A stretch of 64,000 bases of DNA from Mesorhizobium sp. BR1-1-16 (GTDB taxonomy: Bacteria > Pseudomonadota > Alphaproteobacteria > Rhizobiales > Kaistiaceae): positions 55,449 to 119,448 of the forward strand of contig NZ_JAIUIE010000014.1 in the NCBI RefSeq assembly GCF_020165495.1. Reading direction: 5' to 3'. The translations under genes and the position numbers were made by a program. The notes beneath the pieces are model-generated. The model did no database searches and had not been told where the DNA came from. It was given only the letters and a program-made list of their open reading frames with translations. The number at the start of each line of letters is the position of its first letter. Position 1 is the stretch's first letter. Of this stretch, positions 8,437 to 17,298 are shown in pieces.

Positions 8437-8850
8437 ATGTCTCTCGACCTCTCCGATCTCCCTTCGTCGCCGGATGCGGGCTGTACCCCGACACTGCCCG
8501 GTTTCACCTGCGGGCTCGACGCGACGCTGCGCGTCGTCTCCGGCAAGTGGAAGCCGCTGATCCTCTATTTTCTCGCCCAGGAGGGGCCCATTCGCTACGG
8601 CGAGCTCCGCCGCGCCGTGCGCGATGTCAGCGACAAGATGCTGATCCAGCAGCTCAAGGAACTCGAGGCCGACGAACTCGTGAAGCGGACCGACTACAAG
8701 GAAGTCCCGCCACGTGTCGATTATAGCCTCACCCCCTTGGGGCGCAGCCTGGCCCTGGCCCTCGTGCCGCTGTGCAGCTGGGGGACGGAAAACATGGCCG
8801 AGGTCACCCGCGTCTTTGCGCAGCGGCAGGCCGCAAACCGCAAGCGATGA
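8437..8850 (+). CDS. HxlR family transcriptional regulator
   Basis: A 137-residue winged-helix regulator. The HxlR signature is plain: GKWKPLILYFL at the first helix, then RYGELRRAV and DKMLIQQLKELEADELVKR, followed by the wing YKEVPPRVDYSLTPLG. Two cysteines lie before the domain (Cys16, Cys25), which could serve redox or electrophile sensing as in other family members, though this is inference. Divergent from the SDR gene with a candidate operator between them. Short spacing on both sides suggests it controls the SDR and itself. Confidence 0.87.
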   Translation: MSLDLSDLPSSPDAGCTPTLPGFTCGLDATLRVVSGKWKPLILYFLAQEGPIRYGELRRAVRDVSDKMLIQQLKELEADELVKRTDYKEVPPRVDYSLTPLGRSLALALVPLCSWGTENMAEVTRVFAQRQAANRKR

Positions 8851-8956
8851 CGGGCGTCCGGCCTCCACGGCGGCAGTCTGACCTGCGGGCAACAGGGCGA
8901 GCGTTCCTCAGCGACGCGGTCATGGATCGGCGGCGCATCGGCGGCGTTTCGTAGGG

Positions 8957-9799
8957 ATGAGGATCGCCACCTTCAACATCAACGGCATCAATGGTCGGCT
9001 CGCCGTGCTCCTGCGCTGGCTCGCCGAGGCGGCGCCGGATGTCGTCTGCCTGCAGGAACTCAAGGCGCCGGATAACCGCTTCCCGCAGGCCGCGCTGGCT
9101 GAGGCGGGTTATGGCGCGGTGTGGCGCGGGCAGAAGTCCTGGAACGGCGTGGCCATCCTGGCCAGGGGTGTCGATCCCATCGAAACGCGGCGTTCCCTGC
9201 CGGGCGATGAGGACGACTCCCATAGCCGCTATATCGAGGCGGCGGTGAACGGCGTGTTGATCGCCTGCCTCTATCTGCCGAATGGCAATCCGGCGCCGGG
9301 GCCGAAATTCGGCTACAAGCTGCGCTGGTTCGAACGGCTGCATGCGCACGCCGCTGACCTCCTGGCGAGCGGCGCGCCGGTGGTGCTTGCCGGCGACTAC
9401 AACGTCATGCCGACCGAACTCGATGTCTACAAGCCCGAACGCTGGACGGATGATGCACTTTTTCGGCCTGAAGTTCGCGCGGCCTTTCACGCTCTGGGCG
9501 AACAAGGCTGGACGGATGCTGTCCGCCAGCTCCATCCCGCCGAGCGCATCTATACGTTCTGGGACTATTTCCGGAATGCGTATGGCCGCGACGCCGGGCT
9601 GCGACTTGATCATCTCCTGCTGAGCCCCCCGCTCGTGCCGCGTCTCATCGCCGCCGGCGTCGATCGCCACGTCCGTGGCTGGGAGAAGCCGAGCGATCAT
9701 GCCCCAGCCTGGATCGAGCTGGTCGACGCCTCGACCCCGCCCCGACGGACCCGGATCAGGGTCCCCAAGAGTGCGAAAACAGTCTTGCCAGACGTATGA
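8957..9799 (+). CDS. xthA: Exodeoxyribonuclease III (AP endonuclease)
   Basis: A 280-residue member of the ExoIII/APE1 family, which cuts DNA at abasic sites and degrades duplex DNA from 3' ends. All family motifs are present: FNINGIN near the start, CLQELK with metal-binding Glu34, the GDYNVMPTELDVY block, LRLDHLLLS, and the terminal SDHAP with the catalytic His. Length is slightly above the usual 255-270 because of a basic tail. Its last bases overlap the first operator arm of the following LacI gene (9796-9833), so control of the carbohydrate locus could in principle be affected by read-through from this gene. Confidence 0.92.
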   Translation: MRIATFNINGINGRLAVLLRWLAEAAPDVVCLQELKAPDNRFPQAALAEAGYGAVWRGQKSWNGVAILARGVDPIETRRSLPGDEDDSHSRYIEAAVNGVLIACLYLPNGNPAPGPKFGYKLRWFERLHAHAADLLASGAPVVLAGDYNVMPTELDVYKPERWTDDALFRPEVRAAFHALGEQGWTDAVRQLHPAERIYTFWDYFRNAYGRDAGLRLDHLLLSPPLVPRLIAAGVDRHVRGWEKPSDHAPAWIELVDASTPPRRTRIRVPKSAKTVLPDV

Positions 9800-9833
9800 G
9801 ATCGATCTTATTCTCATGAGAGATCGATCTCAT
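9796..9833. promoter_or_regulatory. Paired LacI-family operators
   Basis: A perfect 13-bp inverted repeat (ATGAGATCGATCT / AGATCGATCTCAT) with a 12-base spacer. Each arm holds the self-palindromic 10-mer AGATCGATCT (9799-9808 and 9821-9830), so there are two identical sites 22 bp apart on the same helix face, just upstream of the LacI-type gene. Good candidates for autoregulatory operators. Confidence 0.75.
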
Positions 9834-9843
9834 AGGGTGGGGC

Positions 9844-10917
9844 ATGAAGCAGAAGGCGATCACGCTGCTCGACGTGGCGCGGGAGGCCGGGGTTTCCCGA
9901 GCGACCGTGGCGCGGGTGCTCAACGCGACGGGTTATGTCGGCGAGGAGACCCGCATCAAGGTCGAGGCAGCCGCGCGGGCGACCGGTTACCGGCCGAACG
10001 TCATGGCGCGCAGTCTTCGGACGCATCGTTCGTTCACGATTGGCCACATCCTGCTGGAGATCACCACCAATCCGTTCTTCGCCCATGTTGCGCGGGCGGT
10101 GGAGGGCGAGGCCCTCGGCAACGGCTACAAGGCCTTCCTGTTCAATCACCACGGCAACAAGGACGATGAGCGCTTCGGCGTCGAACGTTTCATCGAGCGT
10201 CAGGTCGATGCGGTGATCTTCACCTATCCGATCGACAGCGACAGCATCGCCCTGTTGCGCGCCGCCGAGATGCCCGTGGTGCAGATCGAACGCCAGCAGA
10301 CCGCTGATACCGATGCCGTCCTGGTCGACAACCCGCTCGGCGTTGAACTGGCGATGCGCCACCTGATCGAGCTCGGCCACAGGCGGATCGCCTTCATCGG
10401 CGGTGACCCGGCGCTCTATCCCTATTCGGGGGTCCAGCCGCGCTCGATCGAGGAGGAGCGGCTCGATACCTATGTCGCGTGCCTGCGCTTCGCCGGCATC
10501 TCCGTCGATCCGGATCTGATCCGGCTCGGCCGCTATGTCCATATCGATGGCGGCTCCAATATCGAGGGCTATCGCCACGCCCAGGCGCTGCTGGCGCTGC
10601 GTGATCCGCCGACCGCGATCTTCGCCGCCTGCGATATCCTCGCTGCCGGCGTATTCCGGGCCGCCTATGAGGCGCGCCTCAGGATCCCGGACGATCTCTC
10701 GGTGGTCGGCTTCGACGACACGCTCGGCGCCCATCTCGCGCCGCGGCTTACCTCGGTGGCGCAGCCAATGGCCGAGCTCGGGCTCACCGCTTTTCAGCTG
10801 GCGCTTGGCGCCATCGAGAACAAGGGTCTCGCGCCGCGGGTCGTCACGCTCGCGCCGCATCTCGTTATTCGCGAATCGACCGGTCCCGCTGCGCCCGCGC
10901 CAAAGGCGCGCAGCTGA
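9844..10917 (+). CDS. LacI family transcriptional regulator (CUT1 locus 1)
   Basis: A 357-residue LacI-type regulator: an N-terminal helix-turn-helix with hinge (TLLDVAREAGVSRATVARVL, about 6-25, and GYRPNVMARSLR), then a complete periplasmic-binding-protein-like ligand domain with the usual landmarks (DNPLGVELAMRHLIELGHRRI, SVVGFDDT). It begins 10 bases after a duplicated palindrome that is its probable operator. Immediately downstream on the same strand are a CUT1 binding protein, two permeases and a Gfo/Idh dehydrogenase, so it most likely represses that operon until the imported sugar or a derivative binds. Confidence 0.9.
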   Translation: MKQKAITLLDVAREAGVSRATVARVLNATGYVGEETRIKVEAAARATGYRPNVMARSLRTHRSFTIGHILLEITTNPFFAHVARAVEGEALGNGYKAFLFNHHGNKDDERFGVERFIERQVDAVIFTYPIDSDSIALLRAAEMPVVQIERQQTADTDAVLVDNPLGVELAMRHLIELGHRRIAFIGGDPALYPYSGVQPRSIEEERLDTYVACLRFAGISVDPDLIRLGRYVHIDGGSNIEGYRHAQALLALRDPPTAIFAACDILAAGVFRAAYEARLRIPDDLSVVGFDDTLGAHLAPRLTSVAQPMAELGLTAFQLALGAIENKGLAPRVVTLAPHLVIRESTGPAAPAPKARS

Positions 10918-11019
10918 TCCATCTCATCCGCAAGCCGTCGAAAGGAGGCAATCCCAACCCGCTCATAAGGATAGACGGCCGTAAGGCCGCAGAAAATCAA
11001 CCGGAGAGGAAACAACGCC

Positions 11020-12306
11020 ATGACTACGAAAGCCCGTGCGCATCCGCGCAAAGCCGGGATGCTCGCATCCATTGCCGCCGCCGCGCTGATCGGCCTCGCG
11101 CCGATGGCCGCATCATCAGCCGACGCCGTGAAGCTCAATTTCTGGGACATGATCTGGGGGCCGCCGGAATATATCGACGCGGCCAAGGAGCTTGTTGGCG
11201 AATTCAACAAGCAACACCCGGAGATCCAGGTCGAGTATCGCTCGGTGCCCTGGAACAACTGGTACCAGACCTTCGTCACCGCGATCAGCTCGGGGACCGC
11301 GCCCGACATCTCGACCGGGGCCGGCTATCAGGCCGTGCAACTCTATGACCAGGGCGCCATCCGCCCGATCGACGACGTGATCGAGGAACTGAAGGCCGAC
11401 GGCGAACTCGACGACTTCCTGCCCAACACTGTCGATACGCTGCGCTATGACGATCACTATGTCGCGCTGCCCTGGGGCATCGACATCCGCGTCTGGTTCT
11501 ACCGCAAGGACCTGCTCGAGCAGGCTGGCGTCAAGGTTCCGACCACCTGGGAAGAACTGCGCGCTGCTGCCAAAGCAACGACCAAGGACGGCAAATACGG
11601 CATCGTCGCCTCGGGCGACACCGGCGGTTCGCACTTCCTCTACAACGCCATCCTCAACAATGGCGGTGGCATGTTCACGGCCGATCGCAAGCTCGACCTG
11701 AAGAGCGACCGCAACATGGAGGCGTTCGAGGCCCTCGCCGCCATGGTCGCCGACGGCTCTGTCAGCCCCGCCTCGACAGGCTACAACAGCGACGACCGGC
11801 GCGCCGCCTTCAATCGCGGCCAGGCCGCCTTCACGCTCGACGGCCCCGGCCTGATCGCGCAGGCCGGCGCAGAGGCCAAGAATATCGGCGTCCTCCCGCC
11901 GCTTGCAGGTCCGCATGGCGACAAGGCGACGATCTTCTGGGTCAACAACATCATGGTCTATGAGCAGACCAAGCATCCGGACGAGGTCAAGACCTTCCTG
12001 AAATGGTGGTCGAAGAACCAGCTTCCGCTCTGGACCAAGGGCAATACCGGCCAGTTGCCGACGCGCAAGTCGATCGCTGCGGACAAAGCGATCAAGGACG
12101 ACGTCGCCCGTGCCTATGTGCTGAACAACTATGTCCCGATCGGCAAGACGACGGCCACCAACGCCGCCGGCATCTTCCCGGCGCTGAACGACGTCGAAGG
12201 CGAGGGTGCGATGCAATCCTTCGCCCAGGAGCTGTGGCAGGGCAAGCCGGTCGGTCCGATCGTCGATACCGCCGAAACGCGCCTGAAGTCGATCCTGAAG
12301 GAATAG
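11020..12306 (+). CDS. Sugar ABC transporter substrate-binding protein (CUT1)
   Basis: A 428-residue periplasmic MalE-like (SBP type 1) protein with a cleavable signal (basic start, hydrophobic run about 14-34, likely cut after ASSADA). Family landmarks are FWDMIWGPPEY near the mature start, SSGTAPDIS, ALPWGIDIRVWFYRKDLLEQAGV, and a C-terminal WWSKNQLPLW stretch. Ribosome-binding site GGAGAGGAAA precedes the ATG. First structural gene of the operon; two permeases follow within five bases. Ligand unknown, probably a mono- or oligosaccharide; no ATPase gene accompanies it. Confidence 0.9.
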   Translation: MTTKARAHPRKAGMLASIAAAALIGLAPMAASSADAVKLNFWDMIWGPPEYIDAAKELVGEFNKQHPEIQVEYRSVPWNNWYQTFVTAISSGTAPDISTGAGYQAVQLYDQGAIRPIDDVIEELKADGELDDFLPNTVDTLRYDDHYVALPWGIDIRVWFYRKDLLEQAGVKVPTTWEELRAAAKATTKDGKYGIVASGDTGGSHFLYNAILNNGGGMFTADRKLDLKSDRNMEAFEALAAMVADGSVSPASTGYNSDDRRAAFNRGQAAFTLDGPGLIAQAGAEAKNIGVLPPLAGPHGDKATIFWVNNIMVYEQTKHPDEVKTFLKWWSKNQLPLWTKGNTGQLPTRKSIAADKAIKDDVARAYVLNNYVPIGKTTATNAAGIFPALNDVEGEGAMQSFAQELWQGKPVGPIVDTAETRLKSILKE

Positions 12307-12310
12307 ACGC

Positions 12311-13228
12311 GTGACGGTTCAGCCCCGGCTGGCCGGCGAAACCGGATCCTGGCGCGCCAGCGCCAGGAGCTGGTACGCCTCCGGCGACGCCCTGCCCTTC
12401 CTGCTGCTGGCGCCCTCCATCGTGCTGATGCTGGCCGTCATCGCCTATCCGATGCTGACCGGCTTCATGTACGGCTTCTCCACCGGCACGCTGCTGAAGC
12501 CCGGCAAATTCGTCGGGCTCGACAATTACCTGCGGCTGCTGCAGTCGCCTGATTTTCTGCATGCGCTGTGGTTCAGCCTGCTCTTCGCCGTCTTCAACGT
12601 CATCGGCTGCTATGTGCTCGGCCTCGCGCTCGCCTTGCTGATGAACCAGGACGTCCCGTTCCGGGGGTTTTTCCGCGTCGCGCTGCTGTTGCCATGGATC
12701 GTGCCATCGATCGTCTCGATCGTGTCGTGGCGCTGGATGATGGCCGACCAGCATGCGCTCTTCAACCAGATCATCGGCGCCTTCGGTGGCAGCCCGATCT
12801 ACTTCCTCAGCGACCAGAACTGGGCCATCGCCGCGGTGATCGTCATCAAGATCTGGCGCTCGTTCCCCTTCATGATGCTGTCGCTCCTTGCGGCGCTGCA
12901 GGGCATCGACCGCAGCCTCTATGAGGCAGCCGCGCTCGATGGCGCCTCGCGCTGGAACCAGCTGCGCTTCGTGACCATGCCGCAGCTGCGCAACATCTCG
13001 ATCGTGCTCTGCCTCCTGATGACGATCTGGACCGTCAACGATTTCGACACGCCCTGGCTCTTGACGCAGGGCGGCCCGGCCAACGCGACCGAGAACCTGG
13101 TGCTGCTTGCCTATCGCTACACCTTCGGGCGCAACGATGTCGGTCTCGGCTCGGCCGTCTCGTTCATAACCCTCATCATTCTGATGGTGCTGGTCGTGGT
13201 GATGCTTCGTCGGCAAAGGGAGCGCTGA
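12311..13228 (+). CDS. Sugar ABC transporter permease 1 (CUT1, MalF-type)
   Basis: A 305-residue inner-membrane permease with six predicted helices and the cytoplasmic EAA loop (YEAAALDGASRWNQLRFVTMPQLR) that docks on the ATPase. Starts at GTG 12311, five bases after the binding-protein stop, typical of coupled translation. It pairs with the next gene to form the membrane channel. No ATPase is encoded in this operon, so a shared MsmK/UgpC-like subunit is presumably supplied from elsewhere. Confidence 0.9.
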   Translation: MTVQPRLAGETGSWRASARSWYASGDALPFLLLAPSIVLMLAVIAYPMLTGFMYGFSTGTLLKPGKFVGLDNYLRLLQSPDFLHALWFSLLFAVFNVIGCYVLGLALALLMNQDVPFRGFFRVALLLPWIVPSIVSIVSWRWMMADQHALFNQIIGAFGGSPIYFLSDQNWAIAAVIVIKIWRSFPFMMLSLLAALQGIDRSLYEAAALDGASRWNQLRFVTMPQLRNISIVLCLLMTIWTVNDFDTPWLLTQGGPANATENLVLLAYRYTFGRNDVGLGSAVSFITLIILMVLVVVMLRRQRER

Positions 13229-13229
13229 G

Positions 13230-14066
13230 ATGGCCTATCCCGCAACGTCGCCGGCCCGGCGCTGGAGCCTGTTCTGGCTGCTGGTGGCGATCACCCTGGT
13301 GGTGAATCTGCCGATCATCCTGATGGTGATGAACTCGTTCCAGACCACAGAGCAACTGGTGAGCCGGACATCGATCCTGCCGCACGACCTGACTCTTGCC
13401 AACTACCGCTACCTCAACGAGCGCACCAGCTTCTGGCAGTTCCTGTGGAACAGCTTCACCGTTTCGGGGGTCAGCACGGTCACCAGCGCGGCGATTGCAG
13501 CTTTGGCCGGCTATGCGTTGTCGCGCTTCCGCGGCCGTCTCGTCACCGGCTATTCGCGCGCGCTGTTCGTCGTCCAGATGTTTCCGATCATCCTGGCGCT
13601 GATCCCGCTGTTCATCCTGTTCCGGACGCTCGGCCTCATCAACTCGCCGCTCTCGGTGATCATCCTCTACACGGTCGTGCACCTGCCCTTCGCCACCTGG
13701 ATGGCGCGCGCCTTCTTCGACACCATCCCGCGCGAATTGGAGGATGCGGCGCTGGTCGACGGCTGCTCGCGCTTCGGCGCTTTCGTGCGGATTGTTTTGC
13801 CGCTGTCCGGCCCCGGCCTCGCCGCGATCGGCATCTTCTCGTTCCTGTTCTCCTACAACGAGTTCTTCGTCGCCAATGTGTTCCTGAAGGACCAGAGCGC
13901 GATGACGCTGCCGGTGGGCATCACGATGTTCATGCAGCAATATTCGACCGACTGGGGCAGCCTGATGGCTGCGGCGACGCTGACCGTTGTGCCCACCTTC
14001 ATCCTCTTCCTCGGCATCCAGAAATGGATCACCTACGGCGCCGTCTCTGGCGGCGTCAAAGGGTGA
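13230..14066 (+). CDS. Sugar ABC transporter permease 2 (CUT1, MalG-type)
   Basis: A 278-residue permease with six predicted helices and a clear EAA loop (ELEDAALVDGCSRFGAFVRIVLP). It starts two bases after the stop of the first permease. The short N-terminal helix, periplasmic NSFQTTEQL segment and C-terminal basic stretch are usual for MalG-type partners. Works with the upstream permease and binding protein. Confidence 0.9.
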   Translation: MAYPATSPARRWSLFWLLVAITLVVNLPIILMVMNSFQTTEQLVSRTSILPHDLTLANYRYLNERTSFWQFLWNSFTVSGVSTVTSAAIAALAGYALSRFRGRLVTGYSRALFVVQMFPIILALIPLFILFRTLGLINSPLSVIILYTVVHLPFATWMARAFFDTIPRELEDAALVDGCSRFGAFVRIVLPLSGPGLAAIGIFSFLFSYNEFFVANVFLKDQSAMTLPVGITMFMQQYSTDWGSLMAAATLTVVPTFILFLGIQKWITYGAVSGGVKG

Positions 14067-14106
14067 ATCCGCAAAGAATCTCGGGAAACTTCAAGGACAT
14101 CGAACA

Positions 14107-15183
14107 GTGACACATCCCATTCGCGTCGGAATCGTCGGCTGCGGCGAGGTCGCGCAAGTCATCCACCTGCCGGCCCTCCGCGACCTGCCGGATCTCTTCC
14201 GCGTCACCGCGCTCTGCGACGTCAGTCCCGTCGTCATCGAGGCGGCCATACGGCAGGCGCCGGACGCCGCCCTCTTTGCCGACTACCGGCAACTGGTCGC
14301 CTCCGACGATGTCGATGTCGTGCTCGTCGCCAACCCGAATGTCTACCATGCCGAGGTGGCGCTAGCGGCGATGGCCGCGGGCAAGCATGTGCTGATCGAG
14401 AAGCCGTTCTGCGTCTCGCTCGACGAGGCAGACCGGCTGATCGCCGCCGAGAAGACGAGCGGCGTCACCGTGCAGGTCGGCTTCATGCGCCGCCATGCGC
14501 CCGCCTTCGTCGAGGCCGTCAAGATGCTGGCGGAGCGCCGCGGCGACATCATCCTCGCCCGCGTGCACGACGTCATCGGCCCCAATGCCGCAATCATCGA
14601 TTCGACCTCCAACGTCACGCGCGCCAAGGATGTGCCGGAGACAGTGCTCGAGGAGGGCAGGCGGCGCATGAGCGAAGCGGCGCTCGCCGCGGTCGGCGTC
14701 GGCGAGGGCCCGAAATTCATGGCCTACAACCTGCTGCTCGGCCTATCCAGCCATGACATCTCGGCGATGCGCGAGTTGATCGGCATGCCGAAAGCGGTGC
14801 TCTCGGCAACGCAGCGGAATGGCGGCCGCGTGATCACGGCAAGCTTCGACTACGGACATTTCGTCTGCCAGTTCGAGACGGCGGTCGACCGCATCCCGCA
14901 TTTCGATGCCCATCTCGAGGTGGTGACGCCGACCGAGATCATCCGCATCGATTATGACACGCCCTATATCCGCCATCTGCCGGCGAAGCTGACTGTGCTT
15001 TCGGCCCATGGCGCGGCCGGGACCTCGACCGATACCAGCTTCCCGACCCGCTATGACGCGTTTGCCGTCGAATGGCGCGACTTTCACGCCAATGTCACCG
15101 AGCGCCGCACGCCGAAGACCTCGCTGGCCGATGCTCGCCAGGATCTCGAGTTGTTTCGCGACATGATCGCGTTGATGGCGTAA
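14107..15183 (+). CDS. Gfo/Idh/MocA family NAD(P)-dependent oxidoreductase (locus 1)
   Basis: A 358-residue dehydrogenase with an N-terminal Rossmann fold (VGIVGCGEVAQVIHLPAL) and the family EKP motif (HVLIEKPFCVSLDEA) whose Lys contacts cofactor and substrate. The start is a GTG at 14107 with CAAGGA nine bases upstream; the frame stays open earlier but overlaps the permease gene. As last gene of the import operon it probably oxidises or reduces the imported sugar or polyol in the cytoplasm. It is convergent with the 474-residue minus-strand gene, with 34 bases between stops. Confidence 0.88.
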   Translation: MTHPIRVGIVGCGEVAQVIHLPALRDLPDLFRVTALCDVSPVVIEAAIRQAPDAALFADYRQLVASDDVDVVLVANPNVYHAEVALAAMAAGKHVLIEKPFCVSLDEADRLIAAEKTSGVTVQVGFMRRHAPAFVEAVKMLAERRGDIILARVHDVIGPNAAIIDSTSNVTRAKDVPETVLEEGRRRMSEAALAAVGVGEGPKFMAYNLLLGLSSHDISAMRELIGMPKAVLSATQRNGGRVITASFDYGHFVCQFETAVDRIPHFDAHLEVVTPTEIIRIDYDTPYIRHLPAKLTVLSAHGAAGTSTDTSFPTRYDAFAVEWRDFHANVTERRTPKTSLADARQDLELFRDMIALMA

Positions 15184-15217
15184 TCGCCGAACTCGGCGAG
15201 GGGATCGGAGGCCGCTT

Positions 15218-16642
15218 TCAGGCACCGGTCCTCGGCGCTTGGCTCCCTGCAGGCGCCTGGCTTCCCGCATCTGCTGCCCGGTGCCAAAGCGCGTCATGGC
15301 GCCTGTGCTGCTCAGTGAGCGCATTCCTGAAGTAGCGGTCATAGTAGTCGATATCGACATGATGCACCTGCATCCAGACGCCGGGTACGTGGATCGCGTC
15401 GACATGGGCAGGGAAGCGTCCGTGGGTGTCATAGATATACTGGCAGATGTCGATCACGCACTCGATGACGTCGCCGCTGTATTCCGGCGCCTCGGCCAGA
15501 TAGCGGTCTCCGAAATCGCCCTTGTAGATCTCGCCAAACAGCGCGTTGTTCTTGTAGATGCCACCTGGACCGAACTTGCCTGCAATCACTGCGGCGACGG
15601 CCTCACGCATGCTCGGATAGTAGGGAGGCGACTTCGCCTTGATCAGATGTTCGCCGCCGACCTTTAGCCCGATCGGATGCGCGCGGAGATCGGCATATTT
15701 CGGCAGCGGCACTTGCCAGCGCAGGAGGTCGAGAAGCCGCCATTTCGGTGTCGCGAATTCGAAGCCGAGCATCGAGCCATAGGTTGCGGTGAATTTCGGA
15801 TCGCCGAGCAGCACGGGCGGGCCGATCGAGGCATGGATATAGGCGCCGAGCCCCATTGCATCCGCGACCAGCATCAGGTTTTGCAGCAGCAGGTCGGCCT
15901 CGATCTGCGTCCTCAGCGTGCCGATCACGCCGAGCGGCAGCTTGATGTTCTCGTTGAGAAAGCCGTTCTTGACCCATTTGCCGACGCCGGCCGAGCGATA
16001 GAAGTTGCGGTCGTCGACGATCGCCGGCCGGCTGCCCTTCGGCTGCGTCAGGATATACATGAGCCCATTGATATACTGGTGCGACAGGTCCACCACGGGC
16101 AGCAGGACGGTGGTTCCGGGCAGGTTAGACAGCAGCCGGTTGGAATCGAGATAGGCCGGGAAATCCCGGTCGGGCACATCGATGCGGCGGTCGAGAACCT
16201 TGACCTTCGCCTGTGCCGCGCGCTCGACGAGAGCCTCGGCGGTCAGCGGATACGGCGCCGCCTGGGGCAGCTTCCTGATGAAATAGGTGCCGCTGTCATT
16301 GATCAGGAAGAAATGCGTTCCCTGCGCGTTGTCGGGACTACCGGCAGTGCGTCCTTCCATGGTCAGGTTCGGCTTCGCCATGACGAATTCGCCGGAAATG
16401 GGGTCCTGGAACGGGCGATCCGGCATGGTCAGCCCGGTATGGCCTGTGGCGGCGATCAGCACAGCCTCCTCGAGATCGCCGAGCGGCTCCGCCTTCTGGC
16501 TCGACTGATAGGTCATGGAGCCCGCCTTCAGCAGCGAGACGCCCTTGCCGACGCGATGCGTCCTCCGGCGCCAGATCGTCTCGATCAGGGGGCGGCGGAG
16601 AAGTTCGTCCAGCCCTGCATTTCCCGTCGTGCTGTCGCTCAT
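15218..16642 (-). CDS. Nitroreductase-like protein of the catalase/alpha-dioxygenase cluster
   Basis: A 474-residue soluble protein with no clear signal or membrane segment. I do not recognise it securely. The N-terminal WRRRTHRVG, the central EADLLLQNLMLVADAMGLGAYIH and the short helical surroundings recall FMN-binding nitroreductases, but it is about twice their usual length. The C-terminal part carries WMQVHHVDIDYYDRYF and ends with a small repeat GSQAP-AGSQAP. The ATG at 16642 has a weak GGAG upstream; the frame is open to 17188 but that part overlaps the membrane gene and looks non-coding. Last of four minus-strand genes behind the catalase/alpha-dioxygenase fusion; it may supply or remove electrons for products of that enzyme. 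Confidence 0.5.
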   Translation of the reverse strand: MSDSTTGNAGLDELLRRPLIETIWRRRTHRVGKGVSLLKAGSMTYQSSQKAEPLGDLEEAVLIAATGHTGLTMPDRPFQDPISGEFVMAKPNLTMEGRTAGSPDNAQGTHFFLINDSGTYFIRKLPQAAPYPLTAEALVERAAQAKVKVLDRRIDVPDRDFPAYLDSNRLLSNLPGTTVLLPVVDLSHQYINGLMYILTQPKGSRPAIVDDRNFYRSAGVGKWVKNGFLNENIKLPLGVIGTLRTQIEADLLLQNLMLVADAMGLGAYIHASIGPPVLLGDPKFTATYGSMLGFEFATPKWRLLDLLRWQVPLPKYADLRAHPIGLKVGGEHLIKAKSPPYYPSMREAVAAVIAGKFGPGGIYKNNALFGEIYKGDFGDRYLAEAPEYSGDVIECVIDICQYIYDTHGRFPAHVDAIHVPGVWMQVHHVDIDYYDRYFRNALTEQHRRHDALWHRAADAGSQAPAGSQAPRTGA

Positions 16643-16677
16643 TGCATTCTCCAGTCTCGTGCTCGCGCCGGGCAGCG

Positions 16678-17286
16678 TCACGCCACCGGCACATACTCCG
16701 CGTCGCGGTCGCGCACCCAGAACCTGATCACAACAGCGAGCACCGTCGCGACCGTGAGCGCGATCCCGAGCGTTCGGACGGGTCCTCCGCGCAGCACGAT
16801 CAGCGTGATCGCGAAAACCAGAAACGTGAATGTTCGCGTCGCGATCTGGAAGCGCGCGGCGGCGGGGGATGTCGCCTGCATCGTCCACAACAGGATGACA
16901 TCGAGCCCCCACCAGAGAACCAGCAGGAAGTTCACGCCGGCGATCAACGCGCCCATTTGCCGGAACGTGTTGCCGACGCCGCCGAAGATGATGAAGACGG
17001 CCCAATAGGCGTGGATCAGGAACAGAAGGTAGGCGAAGGTCCAGAAGAGATGCGCCAGGTTCGCGACGCCGGGAGAAAGCGTCCGGTAAGGGAACAGCAC
17101 GAAGGCGGGAATGAGCATCACGCTCGTGACCCAGATCGTCGCGCGGGTGCGGCCGAGCGCGAGATCCTGCTGCGTCGTCTCCGGCCACAACAGCGCGAAG
17201 ATCGCAAGGACGCCGAATATCACGAAGACGAGCGTGAATTGCGGTAGCGTGATATCGGCCGGCGGCTTGGTGCGCATGGGAACCAC
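16678..17286 (-). CDS. Small polytopic membrane protein of the same cluster
   Basis: A 202-residue protein made almost wholly of hydrophobic segments: about six helices (roughly 14-34, 49-67, 76-98, 103-122, 127-147, 165-192). No motif ties it to a known transporter. It lies 12 bases downstream of the RoxA-like cytochrome gene and 35 bases upstream of the nitroreductase-like gene, so all probably form one operon. It could anchor or pass electrons to the cytochrome; that is speculation. ATG at 17286 is preceded by GAAGGGTGG-like sequence. Confidence 0.6.
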   Translation of the reverse strand: MVPMRTKPPADITLPQFTLVFVIFGVLAIFALLWPETTQQDLALGRTRATIWVTSVMLIPAFVLFPYRTLSPGVANLAHLFWTFAYLLFLIHAYWAVFIIFGGVGNTFRQMGALIAGVNFLLVLWWGLDVILLWTMQATSPAAARFQIATRTFTFLVFAITLIVLRGGPVRTLGIALTVATVLAVVIRFWVRDRDAEYVPVA

Positions 17287-17298
17287 CCTTCCGAAGGA

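Noticed and set aside
9814..10860. Minus-strand frame of about 350 codons opposite the LacI gene
   Set aside because: Low-complexity composition and no motif; the plus-strand LacI gene accounts for the open frame.
10976..10989. Small hairpin CGGCC-GTAA-GGCCG before the locus 1 binding-protein gene
   Set aside because: Five base pairs only; such stems are expected by chance in this GC-rich sequence.
15185..15198. Short inverted repeat CGCCGA-AC-TCGGCG between convergent genes
   Set aside because: Two-base loop and six-base arms make a poor terminator; position is suggestive but support is too weak.
15677..17008. Plus-strand frame of about 440 codons opposite the nitroreductase-like gene
   Set aside because: Antisense shadow; the minus-strand frame has the ribosome-binding site and nitroreductase-like segments.
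16643..17188. N-terminal extension of the nitroreductase-like frame up to 17188
   Set aside because: Overlaps the membrane-protein gene, is Arg/Asp-rich without family content, and the ATG at 16642 lies at the expected operon position.
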